5,165 bases of DNA from Firmicutes bacterium UBA994 (lineage in GTDB: Bacteria; Bacillota; UBA994), in the NCBI GenBank assembly GCA_002292025.1, contig DBBC01000033.1, positions 1 to 5,165 on the forward strand. The letters run 5' to 3'. Numbering within the stretch: position 1 is the stretch's first letter; the number at the start of each line of letters is the position of its first letter. A program made the position numbers and the translations under genes. The notes beneath the pieces are model-generated. The model worked only from the letters and a program-made list of their open reading frames with translations, did not search any database and was not told the origin of the DNA. Shown here in pieces: positions 1 through 5,165 of the stretch.

Positions 1-70
1 GTACAATTAAGGCACTTAAGATTATTATGCTTATTTTTCGCCAAAATGCAAGTTTTACGTCTAAGCAGTC

Positions 71-97
71 AAAAAACAAGCCTGAATGGCTTGTTTT
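71..97 (-). terminator. Intrinsic terminator of the operon
   Basis: A perfect 10-base inverted repeat (73-82 against 88-97) with a 5-base loop lies just after the response-regulator stop codon. Read on the minus strand, the 3' arm runs directly into six T residues (76-71). This is the standard shape of a Rho-independent terminator. The stem is AT-rich at its base and has GGCTTG/CAAGCC at its top. Because A and T tracts flank both sides, weak activity in the other direction is possible, but no plus-strand gene leads into it. Confidence 0.85.
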
Positions 98-102
98 AAT
101 GA

Positions 103-828
103 TTAAAGTCCCACTCGCAGTTTAAACTCCCTTGCCTGTTTGCGGCTTACCGGCACCTCCGCTGGGAATCCGTCCAGTTTGAGCACGTAGCCGCCGCTAA
201 ACCACGGCGATATTTCCTTAATTTTGTCTAAGTTGACGAGGTAGCCGCGGTGACAACGGAAAAAGTTATGGGTGGCGAACCTCTCTTCCAGCTCCTGCAG
301 CGAAAAGTCACTCTTGTACACCGCCTGCCTAGACCCAATCAGAATGTCGCGTCCCTCAGCATAGGCCAAGGATATTTCCCCACAGGGCAATATATAGACC
401 TTCTCTTCCTTTCGCACCGCCAACCTGTCTTGGCTCGGGCGATTAGGCGGGGTCTTGACCTTGTCTAACGCCACCCGCGCCTTATGCGCAGCCTTCAGCA
501 CACGCGCCTCGTGATAAGGCTTAAGGACATAGTCCAAAGCGTTTACCTCAAAAGCTGCTAAAGCATAACTGTCGTAGGCGGTAGTAAACACGACATGTGG
601 TTTGTCCGGCAACTGGGCGATCTCTCTTGCTAACTCTAAGCCGCTAACCCCCGGCAACCTAATGTCCAGAAAGACAACCTGGGGACAAAGAGCAAACACT
701 AGGGCCAACCCCTCATCCGCTGTTTCCGCTTCCCCCACGACCTCTAACCATCCCAGCTTCTGTAAGAGGAAAGAAAGCTCTTGGCGCGCCGGCTGTTCGT
801 CGTCAATGATTACGGCATGAATCGCCAT
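103..828 (-). CDS. LytTR-family response regulator
   Basis: This is a 241-residue two-component response regulator and DNA-binding transcription factor of the cytoplasm. The receiver domain (about residues 4-120) has the acidic pair D9/D10, the phospho-acceptor D55 in the stretch FLDIRLPG, the switch residues T83 and Y100, and K103-P104. The LytTR DNA-binding domain (about 135-239) carries the family signature FFRCHRGYLVNL (189-200) followed by DKIKEI. The length is typical of LytR/AgrA/BtsR-type regulators. The ATG start follows the kinase TAG stop with no gap, and a GAGGTGG ribosome binding site lies inside the end of the kinase gene, so the two are translationally coupled. The adjacent LytS-type kinase is the expected partner. 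The regulated promoter is not shown directly. The likely local target is the promoter of this same operon, which is an inference. Assignment to the family is firm, but orthology to a named regulator is not, so no symbol is given. Confidence 0.95.
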   Translation of the reverse strand: MAIHAVIIDDEQPARQELSFLLQKLGWLEVVGEAETADEGLALVFALCPQVVFLDIRLPGVSGLELAREIAQLPDKPHVVFTTAYDSYALAAFEVNALDYVLKPYHEARVLKAAHKARVALDKVKTPPNRPSQDRLAVRKEEKVYILPCGEISLAYAEGRDILIGSRQAVYKSDFSLQELEERFATHNFFRCHRGYLVNLDKIKEISPWFSGGYVLKLDGFPAEVPVSRKQAREFKLRVGL

Positions 829-2508
829 CTAGGCCACCTCGCGGCGTGGAATCCGCACTCGGCAGGTAGTGCCTTGCCCGGGCACAGACTGAATGTCTAG
901 CCCAAACTGGGCTCCGTAGAGACTCTGTAAGCGCTGGTTGACGTTGCTAAGTCCTATGCCACAGCCACTGTAACCAGTGTGGTTGACGTCAAACCCAATC
1001 CCAGAATCACGGATGGTCACAGTATGGCAGGTGCTGCCAGTTTCTGCGGCTATATGCAGCACTCCGCCGCGGGGATGGGGCTGAAGCCCGTGCCTGACGG
1101 CATTTTCAACAAGCGGCTGCAGTATCAACGGGGGGAGGAGGAAATCCTCCGACTTCAGGTCATACACCACTTGCAATTTGCTGCTAAAACGCGCTTTCTC
1201 AATCTCCAGATAGGCTTCGACATGTTCTAGCTCCTTGCTGAGCGTAACCATGTCGGGGTGATGCACGAAATTGGCGCGCAGCAAGTCTGCCAAATTAATT
1301 AGCAATCGCCGTGCTGTCTCGGGCTTCGTGCGGCAAAATGACACCACCGTATTTAAGGCGTTAAAGAGAAAGTGGGGGTTGATTTGCGCCTGCAGGGCCC
1401 TAAGCTCCGCGCCGGCTAGCAGTTTCTCCTGCTTGTCTTTCTCCGCCAACTCTAGTTGCGTCGAAAAGAGACTGCCTAGCCCTTCGGCGAGCTGGCGTTC
1501 CACTGCAGTAATGGCTTGGGTCTTAGACCGGTACAGCTTTAATGAACCAATGACAGTTCCCTTAAGCGTCAACGGAACAATGATCGCCGACTGCAGCGGA
1601 CACCGCGGATGCAAACACCCAATTTCCTGCTGCACCTGCGCTTCCTGCTGGCGACCCGTAGCCAGCACTGACTCCGTTAAGTGCGTCTGAACGGCTTCGC
1701 CGGCACGGTGATGGTCAGCTCCGGCACCGGTGTGAGAGAGAATCACTCGCCCCTCGGTCATGGCAACGGCATCGACCGTGGTTTCCGCGAAAATAATCTT
1801 GCAAGCTTCGGTAGCTGTTTCATGGCTGAGGCCACGTCTTAAAATAGGCAGAGTTTTATTGGCAATCTTTAACGCCAGTTCGGATTGATAGGCCGCTTCG
1901 CGTTCGCGATCGCGGTAAATTGTCTCCTGTAGAAGCACAAACAGGGCCACGCCAACAGCGTTCATGAAGATCATGGGCAGACCTATCTTCTCTACCAAGG
2001 CAACAGACGCAACAAAGGGACGCGCTAAGGCTAGAATAATCAGCATCTGCATAGTCTCCCCCAGCACTGTGGCCCAGAACCCCACCAAGGCGCGATGTTT
2101 GGCACGGATAAAGTAGCGGTGCGCAATGGCTCCCACTACGCCTTTTACTACTGTAGCCAGTCCACAGGCAAAGGCGGTGAATCCCCAAATATCAATGGCC
2201 CAGCGATGCAGTCCGGCGATGAGTCCCGCACCAATGCCCGCAACAGGACCACCCCATAGACCGGCGGCTACTACGGCGACGGCGCGGGAATTGGCAATAG
2301 CTCCGTCCACTGGGAAACCATGATAAGTCCCCAGTATACCAAACAAGCCAAACACCACCGCTAACAAAAGTTTGCCGCGCACCGTCTGTTTTTCGCCGTA
2401 CATGGCACGGCGAAAAGGTTTGGCATTCGACAACAAAAAGGCGATGACAAACATCAGGGACAAACTATTGACCAGACCAAGCATAATCTTGACGTGAATG
2501 TATGTCAC
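829..2508 (-). CDS. LytS-type sensor histidine kinase (5TM-LYT, GAF, HisK, HATPase)
   Basis: This 559-residue membrane sensor kinase should phosphorylate the adjacent LytTR regulator. Residues 1 to about 197 form a hydrophobic block of several membrane segments of the 5TM-LYT type, including the hallmark NSRAVAVVAAGLWGGP (73-88) and GAGLIAGLHRW (93-103). A short charged linker is followed by a GAF-like domain (about 220-355), which contains C298 and C303 around H300-P301. The kinase core has QINPHFLFNALN (375-386), with H379 as the phospho-acceptor. The ATP-binding domain has ENAVRHG (468-474), DSGIGF (501-506) and GIGLSNVNQRL (517-527). All catalytic motifs look intact. The start is GTG at 2508, chosen because a perfect AAGGAGGTG site sits 7 bases upstream; the ATG at residue 9 lacks one. 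Known relatives (LytS, BtsS, YpdA) sense pyruvate or related signals. The ligand here is not known. The gene lies 60 bases downstream of the MoaD-like gene and directly abuts the regulator. Confidence 0.95.
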   Translation of the reverse strand: MTYIHVKIMLGLVNSLSLMFVIAFLLSNAKPFRRAMYGEKQTVRGKLLLAVVFGLFGILGTYHGFPVDGAIANSRAVAVVAAGLWGGPVAGIGAGLIAGLHRWAIDIWGFTAFACGLATVVKGVVGAIAHRYFIRAKHRALVGFWATVLGETMQMLIILALARPFVASVALVEKIGLPMIFMNAVGVALFVLLQETIYRDREREAAYQSELALKIANKTLPILRRGLSHETATEACKIIFAETTVDAVAMTEGRVILSHTGAGADHHRAGEAVQTHLTESVLATGRQQEAQVQQEIGCLHPRCPLQSAIIVPLTLKGTVIGSLKLYRSKTQAITAVERQLAEGLGSLFSTQLELAEKDKQEKLLAGAELRALQAQINPHFLFNALNTVVSFCRTKPETARRLLINLADLLRANFVHHPDMVTLSKELEHVEAYLEIEKARFSSKLQVVYDLKSEDFLLPPLILQPLVENAVRHGLQPHPRGGVLHIAAETGSTCHTVTIRDSGIGFDVNHTGYSGCGIGLSNVNQRLQSLYGAQFGLDIQSVPGQGTTCRVRIPRREVA

Positions 2509-2526
2509 AAGTTCACCTCCTTGTGA
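2505..2526 (-). repeat. 7-bp inverted repeat enclosing the kinase ribosome binding site and GTG start
   Basis: TCACAAG (2526-2520) pairs with CTTGTGA (2511-2505) around an 8-base loop. The GTG start (2508-2506) lies in the 3' arm. Most of the Shine-Dalgarno core lies in the loop, with its first bases in the 5' arm. The 5' arm shares bases 2524-2526 with the upstream 12-bp hairpin, so both cannot be fully formed at once. It could be an RNA element or, as DNA, a symmetric protein site. Confidence 0.5.
2516..2522 (-). promoter_or_regulatory. Strong ribosome binding site of the sensor kinase
   Basis: AAGGAGG, continuing as TGA, matches the 16S anti-Shine-Dalgarno tail almost perfectly and sits 7 bases before the GTG at 2508. 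It decides this non-ATG start. It is unusual in lying one base from a 12-base-pair hairpin on its 5' side and partly inside a second inverted repeat that also covers the GTG. Confidence 0.85.
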
Positions 2527-2554
2527 AGCAAAAGGGACGGAGCCTTTTGCTTCA
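2524..2554 (-). repeat. 12-bp perfect hairpin between the MoaD-like gene and the kinase gene
   Basis: Perfect inverted repeat of 12 bases, with arms at 2543-2554 and 2524-2535 and a 7-base loop at 2536-2542. It lies 14 bases after the MoaD-like stop codon and one base before the kinase ribosome binding site. There is no T-run after the 3' arm (it continues CAAGGAGG), so it is not a standard terminator. It may stabilise the 3' end of the upstream message, attenuate readthrough into the kinase, or influence translation of the kinase. Which of these applies cannot be told from sequence alone. Confidence 0.75.
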
Positions 2555-2568
2555 GGGGCTATTGCTTT

Positions 2569-2808
2569 TTATCCGCCCGCAGGAGGGCTAAAGAACAATA
2601 CTTCATCGCCTACGTTAATCATGGCGTCTTTGGGCTGCTTCGTTCCGTTGATGCTGACGCCCATGATCAGCAAGGGGTCAACGTTAAGCGCGCGAAGCAG
2701 TTCTATTGCCGTAAGCGAATGCGTGGTCGGGAAATCAAACCGTTCTTGCTCCGCTGGGAAGTATTTAGCGACATGGCCGCGCACCGTGACGTGAATGACG
2801 CCTGTCAT
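2569..2808 (-). CDS. MoaD/ThiS-family sulfur-carrier protein
   Basis: This 79-residue beta-grasp protein resembles MoaD/ThiS. Its C-terminal half has the family pattern VSINGTKQ (51-58), then VGDEVLFF (66-73), and it ends exactly at the diglycine G78-G79. In MoaD that diglycine is adenylated and converted to a thiocarboxylate, which donates sulfur for the dithiolene of molybdopterin/tungstopterin. The ATG start overlaps the AOR stop as ATGA (2808-2805), a translational-coupling arrangement, and no strong ribosome binding site is seen. MoaD-like genes are commonly found beside AOR-family genes. From that and the overlap, I infer that it serves the tungstopterin cofactor of the neighbour. The activating E1-type enzyme and a large MPT synthase subunit (MoaE) are not in the window. 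A role in thiamine or other sulfur transfer is possible but less likely in this context. Confidence 0.88.
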   Translation of the reverse strand: MTGVIHVTVRGHVAKYFPAEQERFDFPTTHSLTAIELLRALNVDPLLIMGVSINGTKQPKDAMINVGDEVLFFSPPAGG

Positions 2809-4652
2809 ACACGTAGGGGAGCTACGGTAGCTTCGGTAAATTCAAGTCCCATTTTGCGTAGCTGGGCCGCGCTTGGGATGCCCTGTTTATCCCAACCGCG
2901 TATTGCGTAGTATTCGTCAAGTAGCCGGTCTATTACCGCGCGCGGCATGTATTTACCTGCCGTCGGGCCGTCGGGTATCGGCTCCTCCATGAAGCGGGTG
3001 GGAGGGTAGTCGGCGTCACGGCCAAACCCCGGTATCTCGCGCAAGCTGTAGCAACGCGTCAGATTCCATACACGCTCCGAAAACTCTAGGAGTTCCTCCC
3101 AACTGCGTTGTTCACCGGTCACCGCATGGAATATTTTGGGGTACCACTCTAGCTCAAACCCCAGCTCCACCCACTGCAATCGGCAGAGGCACAGCATATC
3201 GAACAACGGACGGATATGCTGCAGCTCCGTCACCCTTTTAGCTTTGCCCTCTAGCTTATCGCGCCCGGTAGCGACATCGAAAGTAATCGCCCAAGAGCGG
3301 TTGTGATGCGCGCCTACATCGGCCGTCATGTATGAGAGCATCATGGCGGGAGCGTGCCTCGCTTCGTAGCCTGACCACTCTAGGCCTTTCACCTGAATGG
3401 CAAAACGGTCGGAGCCTTGCCCAAAAAACTCTGAAGCCTTCTTAACGCCGTCAGCTAGAATATTGCCGATACCGCGGCGGTAGGCGATTTCCTGCGAGAG
3501 CCAAACAAAATCGTCTACGCTACCAAACTTGAGCGAGCGCCCGCCTAACATTTCACTGGAAATTATGCCTTTTTCAAAACACTCCATGGCAAACCCAACC
3601 ACGTTTCCGCCGGATATAGAGTCAAGCCCTAGTTCATCTTGGATGTAGTTGGCGTAGGCTACGTCCTCAATGTTGTCAATCTCCGTGTTGCCGCCAATCA
3701 AAGCTATGGTTTCGTATTCCGGCCCCTCCACGTGTATATCATACGCCGGTTTCTTGACACGTGAATACTTGCCGCAGGGAATGGGACATCCATAGCAGGC
3801 TTTGTCCGTCACCTTGATGCGGCTTACCAGTGCTTCCCCGTTGATGTTCTCGTACTTGGTAAAGAACCCGCTGGTAAAATTGCGGGTGGGAAAGGCGCCG
3901 ACTTCGTTAACCCAGTTTGTGACCCCGGCAGTACCCTGCGGGGTCCACTCTTCGAAGCCAGGTTTAGCGAAACATGCCGCAAACATCTCCTTGCCACTCT
4001 CTAATGTGGCAGCGGGGTCAAAGAGCGGAATGGATTTCGTACCGTGCACGGCCAAGGCCTTAAGATTCTTGCTGCCCATCACCGCCGCGATGCCGGTACG
4101 CCCTGCCTGACGGCCGAAGTCATGGCTGATGCAGGCAAAAAGCACTTTATTCTCCCCTGCCGGGCCGATTGTACAGATCTGAAACTCATCACCCAACTCC
4201 GCCTTCAGCGCTGCTTCACACTGTAGCGCGCCCTGCCCCCAGAGGTGGGCGGCGGAGCAGAGCTTAATGTCAAAGTCGTTAATATACAAATATACCGGTT
4301 CACTGGCGTGACCCTCGATAATTATGGCATCAAACCCGGCGTGCTTTATTTCCGGCGCGATGTGACCGCCAATATTTGAGTCTCCATACCCTCCGGTGGC
4401 AGGGGATTTCGCGCCCCATTCTAATTTCCCCGCCCCGGGCAGAAACGCGCCTGTCAGGGGGCCTGGGGCAATGATTATCTTGTTCTCTGGCCCTAGAGGG
4501 TCTGCGCCACGCGGGATTTCGTCCCACATCAGCTTAGCGACAAACCCGCGCCCGCCAATAAAGTCACGCACCAAAGTTTCGGGCAAAGGCAAAATTTGGT
4601 GCGTGCGATGCGTAAGGTCTACGCGCAAAACATTCCCTGCATATCCGTTCAT
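2805..4652 (-). CDS. Tungsten-type aldehyde:ferredoxin oxidoreductase (AOR family) catalytic subunit
   Basis: This 615-residue cytoplasmic enzyme should oxidise aldehydes to carboxylic acids, passing electrons to a ferredoxin; the reverse reaction is also possible. Numbered from the GTG at 4655, the N-terminal domain opens YAGNVLRVDLT and has the pterin-binding stretch EWGAKSPATGGYGDSN (79-94). The cluster motif C287-x2-C290-x3-C294 needs a fourth cysteine, best placed at C491. The conserved GPEYET (311-316) includes the acidic residue E313, and GAHHNRSW (448-455) carries the active-site histidine region. The C-terminal RGWDKQGIP is also typical. Length fits the family. The start is ATG at 4652, because AGGAGG (4665-4660) is 7 bases from it but only 4 from the in-frame GTG at 4655. 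It begins 11 bases after the polyferredoxin stop and overlaps the MoaD-like gene by 4 bases. Substrate is not determinable. Family members with other roles, such as BamB of benzoyl-CoA reduction, cannot be fully excluded. No Tat or signal peptide is seen. Confidence 0.93.
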   Translation of the reverse strand: MNGYAGNVLRVDLTHRTHQILPLPETLVRDFIGGRGFVAKLMWDEIPRGADPLGPENKIIIAPGPLTGAFLPGAGKLEWGAKSPATGGYGDSNIGGHIAPEIKHAGFDAIIIEGHASEPVYLYINDFDIKLCSAAHLWGQGALQCEAALKAELGDEFQICTIGPAGENKVLFACISHDFGRQAGRTGIAAVMGSKNLKALAVHGTKSIPLFDPAATLESGKEMFAACFAKPGFEEWTPQGTAGVTNWVNEVGAFPTRNFTSGFFTKYENINGEALVSRIKVTDKACYGCPIPCGKYSRVKKPAYDIHVEGPEYETIALIGGNTEIDNIEDVAYANYIQDELGLDSISGGNVVGFAMECFEKGIISSEMLGGRSLKFGSVDDFVWLSQEIAYRRGIGNILADGVKKASEFFGQGSDRFAIQVKGLEWSGYEARHAPAMMLSYMTADVGAHHNRSWAITFDVATGRDKLEGKAKRVTELQHIRPLFDMLCLCRLQWVELGFELEWYPKIFHAVTGEQRSWEELLEFSERVWNLTRCYSLREIPGFGRDADYPPTRFMEEPIPDGPTAGKYMPRAVIDRLLDEYYAIRGWDKQGIPSAAQLRKMGLEFTEATVAPLRV

Positions 4653-4659
4653 CACGAGC

Positions 4660-4665
4660 CCTCCT
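4660..4665 (-). promoter_or_regulatory. Ribosome binding site of the AOR gene
   Basis: AGGAGG lies at the very end of the polyferredoxin gene and overlaps its TAG stop (4666-4664). Spacing is 7 bases to the ATG at 4652 and 4 bases to the GTG at 4655, which favours the ATG. The overlap with the preceding stop suggests coupled translation of the two subunits. Confidence 0.75.
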
Positions 4666-5071
4666 ATCTCCCCATGCGTTTGACTTCGCCTTCCCCGTCA
4701 ATAATCGCTTCCCGCGGGCAGTAGCGCACACATTCGCCGCAGTTGTCGCATTTGATGGGGGCAGCCTCGCTGGGATGCACGATTAAAACGCCAAAAGGAC
4801 ATTCTTCCACGCAGGCCATGCAGCTCACGCAAGTTTCACGATCTAGCCGGAAGACGCCGTCGCGCTCGCTTATAGCCTCCACAGGACATACAGCGGCACA
4901 GGCCCCACACTGGTTGCAGACATTGACCTCAAACACGCCTGGCGTAGGAAACTTGCCTTCCACCCGCAGCGCACCTTTCTTGGGGTTGTTCTCCGCAAAG
5001 TGAGATAGCGCGCAAATAGTAAGACACACCTTACACCCACTGCATAGACGAGATTTTGTTTCTAGACGCAC
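4664..5071 (-). CDS. Four-cluster polyferredoxin, electron-transfer subunit of the AOR
   Basis: This is a 135-residue iron-sulfur protein with sixteen cysteines in four CxxCxxCxxxC motifs: C10/13/16/20, C52/55/58/62, C81/84/87/91 and C108/111/114/118. Proline follows the last cysteine in motifs two to four. This predicts four [4Fe-4S] clusters in an HycB/CooF-like arrangement. Small four-cluster subunits are known partners of AOR-family enzymes, for example AorA of Aromatoleum and the small subunit of WOR5 in Pyrococcus. Gene order (11 bases before the AOR gene) supports the same role here: wiring electrons from the tungsten site to an external acceptor. There is no signal peptide or membrane segment, so it is cytoplasmic. 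The start is GTG at 5071, with GGAGGT (5085-5080) 8 bases upstream and no earlier in-frame start seen nearby. It is the first gene of the unit. Function as an AOR subunit is inferred from context, while the four-cluster fold is seen directly. Confidence 0.92.
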   Translation of the reverse strand: MRLETKSRLCSGCKVCLTICALSHFAENNPKKGALRVEGKFPTPGVFEVNVCNQCGACAAVCPVEAISERDGVFRLDRETCVSCMACVEECPFGVLIVHPSEAAPIKCDNCGECVRYCPREAIIDGEGEVKRMGR

Positions 5072-5097
5072 TAAGGAGCACCTCCACCGGCAAATTT

Positions 5098-5126
5098 ATC
5101 ATACAAAACCATATTTTTGCTCTAAC
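5098..5126 (-). promoter_or_regulatory. Candidate promoter of the operon
   Basis: TATGAT (5103-5098) matches five of six bases of a sigma-A -10 box and lies 27 bases before the GTG start. Seventeen bases upstream the hexamer is GTTAGA (5126-5121), a poor -35 box. A poor -35 with a palindrome just upstream would fit an activator-dependent promoter. An alternative pair, TTTTCA with TATGGT slightly upstream, is also conceivable. The region is AT-rich compared with the genes. No transcription start can be read from sequence. Confidence 0.4.
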
Positions 5127-5132
5127 TCCTCT

Positions 5133-5152
5133 GAAAATAGTTTACTGTTTTC
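5133..5152 (-). promoter_or_regulatory. Near-perfect 20-base palindrome, candidate operator
   Basis: The 20-base segment reads GAAAACAGT-AA-ACTATTTTC on the minus strand. Sixteen of twenty positions are symmetric, and the only breaks are the AA centre and one C/A pair. It lies 6 bases upstream of the candidate -35 box and 61 bases from the first start codon, a usual place for an activator site. It may be the binding site of the encoded LytTR regulator or of another factor. Each half only loosely resembles the LytTR site pattern. Confidence 0.4.
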
Positions 5153-5165
5153 ATCCTTCCGATGG

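Noticed and set aside
1..70. Possible start or promoter of another gene at the left edge
   Set aside because: Only AT-rich sequence beyond the terminator, with no convincing open frame, start site or promoter pair.
1271..1690. 139-residue plus-strand open frame, and the other plus-strand frames
   Set aside because: All lie antisense to genes with clear family motifs, have unnatural composition and show no recognisable domain or initiation site.
1856..2188. 110-residue open frame on the minus strand inside the kinase gene
   Set aside because: It is an out-of-frame reading of the membrane domain, with Ser/Cys/Arg-rich low-quality protein and no ribosome binding site. The kinase frame is intact across the same bases.
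2516..2542. Pseudoknot between hairpin loop CTCC (2542-2539) and the kinase Shine-Dalgarno GGAG
   Set aside because: The bases are complementary, but only about three nucleotides would have to span a 12-bp stem, which is not sterically reasonable for an H-type pseudoknot.
2524..2554. Intrinsic terminator after the MoaD-like gene
   Set aside because: The stem is strong, but the 3' arm is followed by CAAGGAGG and not a T-run, so it was listed as a hairpin of unknown role.
2805..4652. BamB-type benzoyl-CoA reductase subunit
   Set aside because: It belongs to the same superfamily, but there are no neighbouring aromatic-degradation genes or other Bam subunits here, and the small subunit carries four clusters and fits AOR/WOR5-type partners better.
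5072..5085. GGAG/CTCC mini-hairpin hiding the ribosome binding site of the polyferredoxin gene
   Set aside because: Only four pairs with a three-base loop. Such a short match is expected by chance around a GGAGG site.

Overview
The window holds five genes, all on the minus strand and tightly packed. It reads as one complete transcription unit, with a candidate promoter and operator near the right edge and an intrinsic terminator near the left edge. Strong AGGAGG-type ribosome binding sites, two clear GTG starts, a LytS/LytTR two-component pair and an oxygen-sensitive Fe-S/tungstopterin enzyme suggest an anaerobic Bacillota (Clostridia-like) bacterium. Nothing in the window fixes the genus.

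Layout in the direction of transcription, right to left. (1) 5071-4664 encodes a cytoplasmic polyferredoxin with four [4Fe-4S] cluster motifs. (2) 4652-2805 encodes a tungsten-type aldehyde:ferredoxin oxidoreductase (AOR family). (3) 2808-2569 encodes a MoaD/ThiS-like sulfur-carrier protein ending in Gly-Gly and overlapping the AOR stop by 4 bases. (4) After a 60-base gap containing strong inverted repeats, 2508-829 encodes a LytS-type membrane histidine kinase with 5TM-LYT, GAF, His-kinase and HATPase parts. (5) Abutting it with no gap, 828-103 encodes its LytTR-type response regulator. The hairpin at 73-97, with a T-run at 76-71, ends the unit.

How the genes may work together. The AOR would oxidise an aldehyde to a carboxylic acid, or run the reverse reaction. 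It would pass electrons through the four-cluster subunit to a soluble acceptor, because no flavin subunit is encoded here. The MoaD-like protein probably supplies sulfur for the pterin dithiolene of the cofactor. The kinase belongs to a family whose studied members sense pyruvate, and it keeps the two arginines that match the pyruvate-binding pair of E. coli BtsS. A reasonable inference is that the module senses a small carboxylate and tunes its own tungstoenzyme.

The most interesting non-coding signals are two mutually exclusive hairpins over the kinase start site (2505-2554) and a near-perfect 20-base palindrome upstream of the first gene (5133-5152). The left 70 bases lie beyond the terminator, and no feature was recognised there.
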